A stretch of DNA of 64,000 nt from an uncultured Sphingomonadaceae bacterium (GTDB lineage: Bacteria > Pseudomonadota > Alphaproteobacteria > Sphingomonadales > Sphingomonadaceae): the NCBI GenBank assembly GCA_947504025.1, contig CANNFX010000002.1, positions 372,001-436,000 of the forward strand, in the 5' to 3' direction. The notes beneath the pieces were generated by a model that saw only the letters and a program-made list of their open reading frames with translations, did no database searches and was not told where the DNA came from. Positions 40,835-50,065 of the stretch are shown piece after piece; the stretch's first letter is position 1, and every line of letters starts with the position of its first letter. The position numbers were made by a program, and so were the translations under genes.

Positions 40835-43578
40835 GAAGTGGTCGATCCTTCTCTCTGTCCGCCAGACACCAAATCGGCGGAGGCCTCTGAAACACCTGCA
40901 GAGACGCGTTGTAAAGCCTCGTCGAGTGTCAACCTGATGACAGGTGTGCCGGCTGGGAACGCCGATAGCAGCCTGCTCGGAAACGCAGATGATAGCACAA
41001 CGAAATGCCCACGGTCGTCCTTGTTTCGGATAAGTCGCCCGAATGCCTGCGATAGCTTCGCACGGATCATACGGTCATCATATGCAGAACTGCCATTCGC
41101 AGCACGGCGTGCGCGATGGAGAATGCTGGGCTTGGGCCATGGCACGCCTTCCAGAACAACACAGCGTAGGCTCTCGCCCGGTACGTCCACCCCGTCACGC
41201 AGCGCATCTGTTCCAAGGAGCGAAGCTTTCGGGTCATCGCGAAAAATATCAACCAGCGTGCCTGTGTCGATCGGATCAACATGTTGAGCGAACAGCGGTA
41301 AGCCGATCCGGGCGAGCCGGTCTGCGACACGTCCGTAAACAGCGCGCAATCGCCGGATCGCTGTGAAAAGGCCCAATACACCGCCGCCTGCCGCTTCGAT
41401 GATCCGGGCATAACCACCAGCAAGTGCAGGAATGTCTCCTCGCTTTATGTCGGTAACGATCAAAACCTCTGCTTGATTGGCATAGTCGAACGGGCTTTCG
41501 GCGGCAGTCAGTTGAGGGGCGACTTCGATATGATTTGCGCCGGAACGAGCGACTGCGCTGCCCCAATCGTCGCCATCTGTGCCTCTGTCCAACAGTGTCG
41601 CGCTGGTCAGCATAACGCCGTGTGCCGGTTCGAGCACGACTTTGGCAAAGGGCTTCATCGGATCGAGGAAGCGCCTGTGGATGCCGACATCATATTCGCG
41701 TGCATCGGATCGGTCGACGGCAAGCCAATCAACGAATGCCGGGTCCGCCGGTCCGCCCATCCGGCCGAGCAATGCTTCCCATGCCTGCAAAGTCTCGATC
41801 CGCCAGCCGAGCGAATAGCGCGCGCCGTCAATCCGGGCGCGGCCTTGTGCGTCTAACCAGTCGGGTGGATCCTCCAGAACTGCCTCAAGCCGGAGACCCA
41901 GTTTGACCAGCGGTTGGCGAATGGCACCGAGTGCAGCAGCCGCTTGTCCGGCCAGTTCCACGAAGTTGCCTTCAAAACCGGATGCTTCGGTTTCGATGCC
42001 GTAACCTGCTTCTTGCCCGCCACTTTCGTCGCGGGCGTAGGTGGTCGCTCGAACGCCTGCGAGCAATTGCTCAATCGGCCCGAAGGATTCGCCTTCAACC
42101 AGCCGTTGGAGCCAGCCATCCGCTGGAAGCGCGCCGGCGGCATCACGCGCTGCTATGATCGCTTCGCTGCCTGCCTCGTCATAGCTCGCGACATCGGCAA
42201 GCCTTGCAGACAGGCCTCTACGGCGGCCCTTTGATCCGCGCTCTGGTCCGATGATCCAGCGACGCAGTTCGATGGCTTCCTGACCCGTAAGCGCGGCTGC
42301 GAAAGTGGAGTCCGCTGCTTCAAAGACGTGATGTCCTTCGTCGAAAATGATCCGGGTGGGACGCTGTGCATGGTCCCGCCCGCGTGCTGCGTTGACCATT
42401 ACTAATGCGTGGTTTGCGATTACTAGATCGGCTTGCGCGCTCGCTTTGGCCGAACGTTCGATGAAGCATTTTCGGTAATGCGGGCAACCGGCATAGACAC
42501 ATTCGCCACGTTGATCTGTAAGCGCCTTGATACCGCGCTGGCGGAACAGAGTGCCAAGCCAGCCCGGCAGATCACCGCCGATCATATCGCCGTCTTGGCT
42601 ATAGGCGGCCCAGCGCGCCACCATTTGCGCGAGGATGGCGGCACGTCCGCCAAAGCCGCCCTGCATCGCATCTTCCAGATTCAGCAGACATAGGTAATTC
42701 TCCCGCCCTTTGCGAACGACGACAGGCCGGGTTCCGTCATCGCGCCGCTCTGGCCATGCGCGGCGGGTTTCCTGCCTGAGTTGCCGCTGAAGGTTCTTGG
42801 TGAAGGTCGATACCCAAACTGTACCTTGTGATGCGGTCGCCCAAAGCGAGGCGGGGGCTAGATAGCCCAGCGTCTTGCCCACGCCCGTACCTGCCTGCGC
42901 CAGCGCAATATGTGGCAATCGTTCGCGGTGGCGCGGTGCGAATATCTTGGCCGCGTCGCGGGCATAGCTGCGTTGTCCGTCGCGGCGTTCGGCACCGTCG
43001 CCAGTAAGTGTATCTAACCGCATCTCAATGTCAGCGGGTGAGAGCGTGATTTGCGCCGGTTGCGGCCGTTCAGGCGCTTCATCCCATTCGGGCAATTTCG
43101 AAAACAGCCACTTCTCCGCCTTCTCGGGCTTTCGAATATGCGGGGCAAGTACGCCAGCCCACGGCCAGCGTAGCCGTGAAAGTGATTGCAACACAGACCA
43201 GGCGCCATCTCGTTCCATCCACTCGGCGCTCTCGCAAGTGGCAATAATTGCTCCCGCTGCTGCCTGCAGGAAAGCGGGAACGTCGGAATCGCCAGCGGGC
43301 TCTTCCAGATCGAGCGCTTCGGCCAATCCTTTTGGCGTCGGCACAACAAAGCGTGCCGGATGAACGAAGGCATAGAGTTCCAGCAGGTCGAGTCCCGATA
43401 GGTCAGGATAGCCCAGTCGGTTCGCCACCAGCGGTGCGTTCAGCATCAGCAACGGCGTATCGGCCGCTGCCATAATTGCCTCACCCTTAGACAGCCCCTG
43501 AGTAACGCCATTCGCAGCGCGCAGCCAAACACCGCCATGCGACGCGTGGAGCGCGGGAAGGGGAAGGGGGGCGGCCAT
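40831..43578 (-). CDS. DinG-like Fe-S superfamily 2 DNA helicase
   Basis: With the ATG at 43578 (AAPLPLPALHASHGGVW) the protein is 915 aa; the longer frame to 43674 starts with a Cys-rich stretch of no family type. About 220 N-terminal residues, loosely like the exonuclease-type leader of Gram-positive DinG but without visible DEDD residues, precede the helicase: Walker A AGTGVGKT at 229-236, the Fe-S cysteines in YLCLL and ECVYAGCPHYRKCF, and the DEGH box IIFDEGHHVF. The end has the motif VI-type SQAFGRLIRNKDDRG. It is likely a 5'-3' helicase in DNA repair. Overlaps the downstream phosphatase gene by 4 bases. Confidence 0.87.
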   Translation of the reverse strand: MAAPLPLPALHASHGGVWLRAANGVTQGLSKGEAIMAAADTPLLMLNAPLVANRLGYPDLSGLDLLELYAFVHPARFVVPTPKGLAEALDLEEPAGDSDVPAFLQAAAGAIIATCESAEWMERDGAWSVLQSLSRLRWPWAGVLAPHIRKPEKAEKWLFSKLPEWDEAPERPQPAQITLSPADIEMRLDTLTGDGAERRDGQRSYARDAAKIFAPRHRERLPHIALAQAGTGVGKTLGYLAPASLWATASQGTVWVSTFTKNLQRQLRQETRRAWPERRDDGTRPVVVRKGRENYLCLLNLEDAMQGGFGGRAAILAQMVARWAAYSQDGDMIGGDLPGWLGTLFRQRGIKALTDQRGECVYAGCPHYRKCFIERSAKASAQADLVIANHALVMVNAARGRDHAQRPTRIIFDEGHHVFEAADSTFAAALTGQEAIELRRWIIGPERGSKGRRRGLSARLADVASYDEAGSEAIIAARDAAGALPADGWLQRLVEGESFGPIEQLLAGVRATTYARDESGGQEAGYGIETEASGFEGNFVELAGQAAAALGAIRQPLVKLGLRLEAVLEDPPDWLDAQGRARIDGARYSLGWRIETLQAWEALLGRMGGPADPAFVDWLAVDRSDAREYDVGIHRRFLDPMKPFAKVVLEPAHGVMLTSATLLDRGTDGDDWGSAVARSGANHIEVAPQLTAAESPFDYANQAEVLIVTDIKRGDIPALAGGYARIIEAAGGGVLGLFTAIRRLRAVYGRVADRLARIGLPLFAQHVDPIDTGTLVDIFRDDPKASLLGTDALRDGVDVPGESLRCVVLEGVPWPKPSILHRARRAANGSSAYDDRMIRAKLSQAFGRLIRNKDDRGHFVVLSSAFPSRLLSAFPAGTPVIRLTLDEALQRVSAGVSEASADLVSGGQREGSTTS

Positions 43579-43830
43579 TGCCAGAACGTTAGAACACAAG
43601 CGGAACGAGGCGCAAGCAGCGCAGCTCTTTATTGCCGGTCGAGATATTTGAATTTCGGATGAGCTATTTGTCATTCATTGAATCCGCTGCGAGTATCGGC
43701 AACGAAACCGTGCATTCGGGTGATATTTGGCTAACCGATGGCATGAACGCAGTTTGTCTGGGGCGGTATTTTTGGCTCGACGGTGCTTTGTGCACTTGCA
43801 ACATTGCGCGTCAGGCGCAAAGGCTGCGGA

Positions 43831-45438
43831 ATGACTGACAGTACTCTCCGCGAAGCCGCAGCAAACTCCAAGGCATGGCCTTTTCTGGAGGCACAGCGGC
43901 TGGTCAAACGGCACCGTGATGGCAAACCTGATGGCTCGCCGATCCTATTTGAAACCGGTTATGGCCCATCAGGCCTGCCGCATATTGGTACCTTTCAGGA
44001 AGTGCTGCGAACCACGTTTGTGCGCCGCGCCTATGAAGCACTGACGGGTGAGAAAACGCGGTTGATTGCGTTTAGCGACGACATGGATGGATTCCGCAAG
44101 GTGCCAACCAATCTGCCCAATCAAGCTATGCTGGCTGAACATCTCGGCAAGCCGCTGAGCCGTATCCCCGATCCCTTCGAAAAATATGAGAGTTTCGCAG
44201 CGCATAACAATGCGATGCTCCGTCAATTCCTCGATCGTTTCGGTTTCGATTATGAGTTTATCGCGGCTTCGGACCGCTACAATGCCGGTCAGTTCGACAA
44301 TGAGCTGAAGAACGTTCTGGCTCATAACAATGATATCCTCGATATCATGCTGCCGACACTGCGGGCAGAGCGGGCAGCGACCTATTCGCCGATCATGCCG
44401 ATTTCACCGACCAGTGGAGCAGTTCTGCAGGTCCCAGTCGAGGTCGTGGATGCCGCTGCGGGAATCATCCGCTTCACCGATGAAGACGGTAGTGTCATCG
44501 AGCACTCAGCGCTGGGCGGTCAGGCCAAGCTGCAATGGAAAGTCGATTTCGCAATGCGCTGGGTCGCATTAGGCGTCGATTATGAGATGTACGGCAAGGA
44601 TTTGACCGATACCGGTGTGCAATCGGGCAAGATTGCCAAGGTGCTTGGCGGGCGTAAGCCGGAAGGGCTGATTTACGAGCTGTTCCTCGATGCCAATGGC
44701 GAGAAGATTTCCAAATCCAAGGGCAATGGCCTGACGATTGAGGAATGGCTGCAATATGGCAGCGAAGAATCGCTCGGCTTCTATATCTTCCCCAATCCCA
44801 AAAGCGCCAAGCAGCTGCATCCAGGCGTTATCCCGCGTGCAGTTGACGATTATTGGCAATTCCGCGAGCGGCTCGCCGAACAGCCGTTAGACAAGCAGTT
44901 GGGCAACCCGGCGTGGCATTTGCTGCGTGCAAATGGTGCCCCCGAAGGTTCAGAAGCTCAGGGAGCTGGTGACACCTTGCCAGTAACCTATGGCCTGCTG
45001 CTGAACCTCGCCAGCGTGCTGGGAGCGGAAGCTACACGGGAAAATGTGACTGAGTATCTCGACAATTACATCGGTGAATCTACTAACAGCCCTGAGCTAA
45101 GTCAGCTTATTGATACTGCAGTAAATTACACTCGTGACTTCATCGTTCCAACGCTGAATAAGCGGATACCGACCGGCCATGAAATTGACGCGCTTCGCAT
45201 GTTGGATAGCGAATTGGCCAAGGCAGATGCACAAACTTCTGCAGAGGACCTTCAAACAAAAGTCTATGAGATCGGCAAGGACGAGCGGTTCGGTTTCGAG
45301 AATCTGCGTGACTGGTTCAAAGCGCTTTACGAAACATTGCTCGGCAGTGCCCAAGGGCCGCGGATGGGCAGTTTTATCGCGCTCTACGGGATTGATAACA
45401 CGCGCAAGTTGATCGCCGAAGCTCTGGCAAAAGCATAA
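43831..45438 (+). CDS. lysS: Class I lysyl-tRNA synthetase
   Basis: The 535-aa protein begins TDSTLREAAANSKAWPFLEA (ATG at 43831) and is clearly class I: GYGPSGLPHIGTFQEVLR supplies the HIGH motif near residue 51, and GEKISKSKGNGL supplies KMSKS near residue 292. Most bacteria use the unrelated class II LysRS. The class I form is typical of archaea, spirochaetes and many alphaproteobacteria, so this supports the taxonomic placement. No class II gene is seen in the window. A 252-base gap with no recognised gene separates it from the divergent helicase. Confidence 0.95.
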   Translation: MTDSTLREAAANSKAWPFLEAQRLVKRHRDGKPDGSPILFETGYGPSGLPHIGTFQEVLRTTFVRRAYEALTGEKTRLIAFSDDMDGFRKVPTNLPNQAMLAEHLGKPLSRIPDPFEKYESFAAHNNAMLRQFLDRFGFDYEFIAASDRYNAGQFDNELKNVLAHNNDILDIMLPTLRAERAATYSPIMPISPTSGAVLQVPVEVVDAAAGIIRFTDEDGSVIEHSALGGQAKLQWKVDFAMRWVALGVDYEMYGKDLTDTGVQSGKIAKVLGGRKPEGLIYELFLDANGEKISKSKGNGLTIEEWLQYGSEESLGFYIFPNPKSAKQLHPGVIPRAVDDYWQFRERLAEQPLDKQLGNPAWHLLRANGAPEGSEAQGAGDTLPVTYGLLLNLASVLGAEATRENVTEYLDNYIGESTNSPELSQLIDTAVNYTRDFIVPTLNKRIPTGHEIDALRMLDSELAKADAQTSAEDLQTKVYEIGKDERFGFENLRDWFKALYETLLGSAQGPRMGSFIALYGIDNTRKLIAEALAKA

Positions 45439-45447
45439 GCTTGCCAG

Positions 45448-46143
45448 TTACTTACCGCGATTACCCCAGGGGCGGGTGCGGTACCATTTGGTGAAGATAT
45501 ACTTCGTGCCGGCGACCACCGGAGTCCCGGCATGCATGGTCATTTCATTAGGCACGCCATGCGGGTCGGCATTGTTCCAGATCAGCAGAACGCCCGGCTT
45601 CGGTTCGATAGATAGGCCGAGTTTGGTGAAGAAGGTGTCGCCGCCTTCCTCGACTTCATTCAGGAAAGCCATGGTCGTCCAACTGCGCTGCCCGCCCTTT
45701 TTCTTTTCGGACTGCCAGTATTTCTCTTTCCACCAGAACCAGTCGCAATGTTCCTTGAATTCTTGCCCTGGCAGATAGCGCTGACCCTGAATGGTCTCGC
45801 CCCAAGTTGTTTCCATTCCCATCAGATCATCGATCCGCCGCTCAATCCCCATTACAAAGGGATCATACATGTCGATGTCGCCCGAATAGCTGGTCCGGTT
45901 CTTCTCCGCATATTCGCCTTCAAATGTGTCGCTGGGCCGGGCAACCGCATCGATCATCGTCATCAGTTTGGTGCATTCACTGGGACTGATAAAGTCGCCA
46001 ACAGCGAAGATTTCCGCCTGTTCATTGGGCAGTTGATAGACTTGAGGATCAGCCAGCAGACGTTTGCGCACGGCGTTGCCAACGCGCTTTAGGGCGTCAC
46101 GGTCGGGGACCGTTTCTGCCGGTTTGATCGAATTGCCTACCAT
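45448..46143 (-). CDS. Prolyl-4-hydroxylase-like Fe(II)/2-oxoglutarate oxygenase
   Basis: The 231-aa protein carries the P4H-type double-stranded beta-helix with H132-x-D134 (KEHCDWFWW), distal H204 (TMHAGTPVV) and K214 (GTKYIFTKWYRTRPW) for 2-oxoglutarate. The RSYLPGQ-like region QRYLPGQEFKEHCD and AFLNEVEEGGDTFF are also typical. It may hydroxylate a prolyl or other residue in a protein; the target is unknown. Convergent with lysS and divergent from the b561 gene. Confidence 0.87.
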   Translation of the reverse strand: MVGNSIKPAETVPDRDALKRVGNAVRKRLLADPQVYQLPNEQAEIFAVGDFISPSECTKLMTMIDAVARPSDTFEGEYAEKNRTSYSGDIDMYDPFVMGIERRIDDLMGMETTWGETIQGQRYLPGQEFKEHCDWFWWKEKYWQSEKKKGGQRSWTTMAFLNEVEEGGDTFFTKLGLSIEPKPGVLLIWNNADPHGVPNEMTMHAGTPVVAGTKYIFTKWYRTRPWGNRGK

Positions 46144-46212
46144 AGGGTTGATCCTATCACCGCCGTTCCATCCATCAAGTGTCCATAACGCGGGCGGGGC
46201 TTGCCAATATAT

Positions 46213-46236
46213 AACGCCGCGCTAACACTCGGCGTT
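46213..46236. promoter_or_regulatory. Perfect inverted repeat directly before the b561 start codon
   Basis: AACGCCG (46213-46219) and CGGCGTT (46230-46236) form a perfect 7-bp inverted repeat with a 10-base spacer. It ends exactly one base ahead of the ATG at 46237, with no visible Shine-Dalgarno sequence between. As RNA it would place the start codon at the foot of a hairpin; as DNA it could be an operator. Confidence 0.45.
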
Positions 46237-46803
46237 ATGAGCACCATCAACACAGGAGCGGCCGGGAGCCGCTATTCGACCGGAGCGATGATCTTTCATT
46301 GGGTTATCGCCATTGCTGTAATCGCGAATTGGCGAATCGCCGAGGCAGCTGAGCATGCTCCCAAGGCGGATGCAGGCGCAATTATGCTGAACCATAAGGC
46401 GCTGGGGATCACGATTTTGATTTTGACTTTGGGACGCCTCGCTTGGCGTTTGACACACAAAGTGCCTCCAATTTCGAACAATCACGCTAATTGGGAAAAG
46501 ATACTGGCCCGCACAGTGCACATCATTTTCTACGTGTTGCTGATCGGCCTACCAATAGGCGGCTGGCTTGGCGTGTCCTATTTCGGGAAGGGTGTTGATG
46601 TCTGGGGCATCTTCACTTTACCCGCGCTTCCTGTCGGGGAAGATCCTGCGGCGGGCAAAGCAATCTTTGGTTTCCACGGTACAGGTGGTGAAATTTTCAT
46701 CTATCTCATTGCGCTGCATATACTCGGAGCACTGAAGCATACGTTCTTCGATAAAGATGGCACGCTTTGGCGGATGTTGCCTTTCGGTTCACCTAAGGGC
46801 TGA
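46237..46803 (+). CDS. Cytochrome b561
   Basis: The 188-aa di-haem membrane protein begins at the ATG at 46237. Four or five membrane segments carry the haem histidines: H in AMIFHWVIAIAV, H in IMLNHKALGITILI, H in ARTVHIIFYVLL and H in LIALHILGALKH. b561 proteins pass electrons from quinol to periplasmic acceptors or superoxide. A TTG 36 bases upstream is an alternative start. A strong terminator follows the gene. Confidence 0.88.
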   Translation: MSTINTGAAGSRYSTGAMIFHWVIAIAVIANWRIAEAAEHAPKADAGAIMLNHKALGITILILTLGRLAWRLTHKVPPISNNHANWEKILARTVHIIFYVLLIGLPIGGWLGVSYFGKGVDVWGIFTLPALPVGEDPAAGKAIFGFHGTGGEIFIYLIALHILGALKHTFFDKDGTLWRMLPFGSPKG

Positions 46804-46833
46804 TTTCGGCTTAGCCAGATCGGACACAAAAGA

Positions 46834-46868
46834 AGACCCCCGCTAGTCGCCTGGCGGGGGTCTCTTTA
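46834..46868 (+). terminator. Strong rho-independent terminator after b561
   Basis: AGACCCCCGC and GCGGGGGTCT form a perfect 10-bp stem (46834-46843 and 46854-46863) with a 10-base loop and are followed by a TCTTT tract. It ends the b561 transcript and, read from the other strand, could also end the convergent RcnB-like gene. Confidence 0.88.
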
Positions 46869-46909
46869 TTCCAGCGGTCCACTCTTCCGCCGGAAACGTG
46901 ACATCTGTT

Positions 46910-47884
46910 TTACCAGAAGAAGTCGTAAATTACGTCGACCACTTCGCCGGTATATGTGTCCACCAGCATTACGTCGTCATAGTAGCGGACCCAGCGATAA
47001 TCACCGTAGACTGCCGGGAGGCGATAGCGCCATGGATCGTTGATCCAGTAACGGCTGCCGAAGAAGACGTTGTCTAGGCGGAAGCCGATGCTGAACCGGC
47101 TGTAGCGGTAGTTCCGATACGGTGCGTAGTAGCGACCCAAACGGAAGATGCTGCGGTTATAACGGCGATGGTTGTGCCAGTTATAGCGGTTGTTGTTCCT
47201 CCACCGCTTGCGATCCCAGCGGCGCTGATCCCGGCGAGCGTCACGGCGGTAATCACGGCGCTTGTCGCGGCGGTAATCACGGCGAGCGTCGGCCCGGCCA
47301 TTACGGCGTGCTTCTCTGCGGATGTTGCGGCGGTTATCTGCGCGCGTCCCGTCTTTACGATAAGACCGTTTGCGATCGCGGTTGCTATATGTGCCGTTAC
47401 GTGTGGTTGTTGTGCGTCCGTTGCGAATGGTGTTCGCACGGCGCTCACCTCGGCGATCAATCCGGTCCGCCCGGCGTTCGCTACGGCGATCTACCTGACG
47501 AGCGGCCCGATCATTTCCGCGATTGCGGAGCTGTGCTGCCTGACGGTTTCCACGGCGTTCGACACGGTTTGCTTTGCGGTCACTGCGGCGCTCGGTGCGA
47601 TTTGCGCGCTGTTGGCGTGTGGCAGGACGTTCTGTTCGGGTCCGGGCCTGAGCGCGTTCGGCACGTCGCTGAGTGCGCTGCGGCCGTGCTTCACTGCGGC
47701 GCGTGTTCGAACGCGTTGCACGTCGTTCGGAGCGTCGCTCCTGTTTCGCGGAGCGGTCCTTCTTGTCACGCATTTCTGCGGCAGCGGATTCAGCCGCTGC
47801 TGCCTGTGCAGGCATTGCTGCAAAGGTAAGCGCGGCGGCCAATGCAGCCATTCCGCTCGACCTCAATAGTTTCTTCATATCCAT
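46910..47884 (-). CDS. RcnB-family secreted protein with very arginine-rich domain
   Basis: The 324-aa precursor has a GGAGA site six bases before the ATG at 47884 and a signal peptide ending at AMPAQA. From about residue 38 to 235 the mature protein is a low-complexity, arginine-dominated region (RR, RRSERR, RDYRRDKRRDYRRD-type units) with few hydrophobic residues. The last 80 residues contain tyrosine-rich RYYDDVMLVDTYTGEVVDVIYDFFW, which matches the RcnB domain. RcnB of E. coli is a small periplasmic protein needed for Ni/Co homeostasis. No rcnA-like exporter is nearby. The polycationic part may bind phosphate-rich polymers or LPS. Confidence 0.75.
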   Translation of the reverse strand: MDMKKLLRSSGMAALAAALTFAAMPAQAAAAESAAAEMRDKKDRSAKQERRSERRATRSNTRRSEARPQRTQRRAERAQARTRTERPATRQQRANRTERRSDRKANRVERRGNRQAAQLRNRGNDRAARQVDRRSERRADRIDRRGERRANTIRNGRTTTTRNGTYSNRDRKRSYRKDGTRADNRRNIRREARRNGRADARRDYRRDKRRDYRRDARRDQRRWDRKRWRNNNRYNWHNHRRYNRSIFRLGRYYAPYRNYRYSRFSIGFRLDNVFFGSRYWINDPWRYRLPAVYGDYRWVRYYDDVMLVDTYTGEVVDVIYDFFW

Positions 47885-48106
47885 GACGGATCTCCAATTA
47901 CCCCTGCCGCCTGCACCAGCGACTTTTCAAGTGATGAAAACGTTATAGTTCAGATTCGCTGACCTAAAGCTGAACAAAGTGTAAAGGCTCTTGTTCAGGT
48001 TAAATCACGGTTTTCTGAATATTCGGGTGCAGCGCCTATGCGACTTGCTCCTAAATGCCGCCATGCCACAGGTGAGATGGACGGACACTTTGGGTGACGC
48101 ATGGGC
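47885..48106. other. Intergenic region upstream of the RcnB-like gene
   Basis: This stretch, together with 48107-48256, is the largest non-coding gap here. It should contain the promoter of the RcnB-like gene (minus strand). I see no RNA gene, terminator or convincing ORF in it. Confidence 0.5.
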
Positions 48107-48256
48107 TTACGTAAAGGTCCGCCTGTGGATTGCCGTTACAATCATCGACGCGCCGCCCGCCTCCTCGACGCAGGTCCAGGAGATGACGTTGTGCGACGAA
48201 ATCAGTAGCTCGACGGAATAGGAGATACCGGGCCGGTAAATGTAGATGTCGGGCCC
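48107..48256 (-). pseudogene. In-frame open stretch after the ettA stop, possible gene remnant
   Basis: Directly after the TAA of ettA, in the same frame and on the same strand, 49 codons remain open to the next stop. They encode protein-like sequence including ISYSVELLISSHNVISWTC and GASMIVTAIHRRTF. There is no start codon before an internal Met near the end. It may be the tail of a small decayed gene, or a read-through extension of EttA. Weak evidence; no family recognised. Confidence 0.25.
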
Positions 48257-49936
48257 TTATCTGGTCAGCTTCTTATAAGCCAATCTAGTTGGTCGATCCG
48301 CCGCATCACCGAGCCTGCGGCGTTTGTCTTCTTCATAGGCTTCGAAGTTACCCTCGAACCATTCAACATGGCTGTCGCCTTCGAATGCCAGAATATGCGT
48401 GGCCAGACGGTCGAGGAAGAAGCGGTCATGCGAGATTACAACCGCACAGCCGGCGAAGTTTTCGATGGCGTCTTCCAGCGCACGCAGGGTTTCTACGTCG
48501 AGATCGTTGGTCGGCTCATCGAGCAGCAGCACGTTGCCGCCGTTCTTCAGCATCTTGGCCATGTGCACGCGGTTGCGTTCACCGCCTGATAGTTTGCCGA
48601 CGTTCTTCTGCTGGTCCTGACCCTTGAAGTTGAACGCACCGACATAGGCGCGGGTGGACTGGTCGTGGCCGTTGACCTTCATGTAATCGAGGCCGTCGCT
48701 GATCTCTTCCCAGACATTGTTGCTAGGCGTCAGATCGTCGCGGCTTTGGTCGACATAGCCGAGGTGGACTGTGTCGCCGATTTCGATGCTACCGGTATCG
48801 GTTGTTTCCTGGCCGGTAATCATTCGGAACAGCGTGGACTTACCCGCGCCGTTGGGGCCGATGATACCGACAATGCCGCCTGGCGGAAGAGTGAAACTGA
48901 GGTCTTCGAACAACAGCTTGTCGCCATAAGCCTTGGAAATACCCTTTGCCTCGATCACTTTGGAACCGAGCCGTTCGGGCACTTGCACCACGATTTGTGC
49001 TTTGCCAGGCTTACGGTCCGACTGGGCTTCCTGCAGCTGTTCGAACTTGCGCAGGCGTGCCTTTGATTTGGTCTGGCGGCCCTTGGGGGTCTGGCGAATC
49101 CATTCGAGTTCTTCCGACAAAGCCTTCTGGCGGCCGGAATCTTCGCGGTCTTCCTGCGCCAAACGCTTGGCTTTCTTGTCCAGATAGGTCGAATAATTGC
49201 CCTCGTAAGGGAAGTAGGACCCGCGATCGAGTTCCAGAATCCACTCCACCACATTGTCGAGGAAGTAGCGGTCATGGGTGATCATCAGGACAGCGCCGGC
49301 ATATTCCTTGAGATGGTTCTCAAGCCATTCGACGGATTCGGCGTCGAGATGGTTCGTCGGTTCGTCCAACAGCAGAATGCCCGGCTTCTGGATCAGCAGG
49401 CGGGTGAGGGCGACGCGGCGCTTCTCACCACCTGAGAGGTTTTCGACCGAGGCATCTGACGGCGGGCAGCGCAGCGCCTCCATCGCGATTTCGAGCTGGT
49501 TGTCGAGCGTCCAGCCGTCCACGCCGTCGATCTTTTCCTGCAGCTCGCCCATTTCAGCCATCAGCGCGTCAAAGTCGGTGTCGTCCTGCGGATCGCCCAT
49601 TTCGGCGGAGATCGCGTTGAACCGGTCGACCATGTCAGCCGTTTCGCGCGCGCCGTCCTTGACGTTTTCCAGCACGGTCTTGCTTGCGTCCAGTTCCGGT
49701 TCCTGCGCCAGATAGCCGACGGTGATGTTCTCGCCCGCCCATGCTTCGCCCGTAATATCGGTGTCGATACCTGCCATGATCTTGATCAGCGTCGATTTAC
49801 CTGCGCCGTTAGGGCCAACGATGCCGATCTTGGCACCCTGATAGAATTGCAGGTTGATGTTCGACAGTACGGGTTTCGCCGCACCGAGGAAGGTCTTGGT
49901 CATGTCTTTCATGACATATGCATATTGGGCAGCCAT
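48257..49936 (-). CDS. ettA: Energy-dependent translational throttle protein EttA (ABC-F)
   Basis: The 559-aa ABC-F protein has two ATPase domains and no membrane part: Walker A GPNGAGKST twice (near residues 40 and 355), signature LSGGEKRRVAL and LSGGERNRVHM, and LLLDEPTNHLD / LLLDEPTNDLD Walker B boxes. The EttA-type arm insertion and linker helix (QEDREDSGRQKALSEELEWIRQ) lie between the domains. It binds the ribosomal E site and adjusts the first elongation steps to the ATP level. Divergent from the M28 peptidase gene. Confidence 0.95.
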   Translation of the reverse strand: MAAQYAYVMKDMTKTFLGAAKPVLSNINLQFYQGAKIGIVGPNGAGKSTLIKIMAGIDTDITGEAWAGENITVGYLAQEPELDASKTVLENVKDGARETADMVDRFNAISAEMGDPQDDTDFDALMAEMGELQEKIDGVDGWTLDNQLEIAMEALRCPPSDASVENLSGGEKRRVALTRLLIQKPGILLLDEPTNHLDAESVEWLENHLKEYAGAVLMITHDRYFLDNVVEWILELDRGSYFPYEGNYSTYLDKKAKRLAQEDREDSGRQKALSEELEWIRQTPKGRQTKSKARLRKFEQLQEAQSDRKPGKAQIVVQVPERLGSKVIEAKGISKAYGDKLLFEDLSFTLPPGGIVGIIGPNGAGKSTLFRMITGQETTDTGSIEIGDTVHLGYVDQSRDDLTPSNNVWEEISDGLDYMKVNGHDQSTRAYVGAFNFKGQDQQKNVGKLSGGERNRVHMAKMLKNGGNVLLLDEPTNDLDVETLRALEDAIENFAGCAVVISHDRFFLDRLATHILAFEGDSHVEWFEGNFEAYEEDKRRRLGDAADRPTRLAYKKLTR

Positions 49937-50065
49937 CGGGTGCGTCCTTTGGGTAGTCTGATGTGTTTGAAGGTTGCTGCGCAGATAGGGCGTGAGTGGG
50001 CTGGGGGCAAGCGCCAGTTCCCTATCCTCTTGGCATATGGGTGAGGGCGCTTTAGCAAGCGTTCC

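Noticed and set aside
47122..47869. Long plus-strand open frames opposite the RcnB-like gene
   Set aside because: They arise from the arginine-codon bias of the minus-strand gene (Cys/Gly/Ala-rich nonsense). No ribosome site or known domain.
47991..48221. 76-aa plus-strand ORF in the ettA/rcnB-like gap
   Set aside because: No ribosome site, no recognised family, and antisense to the more protein-like minus-strand stretch.
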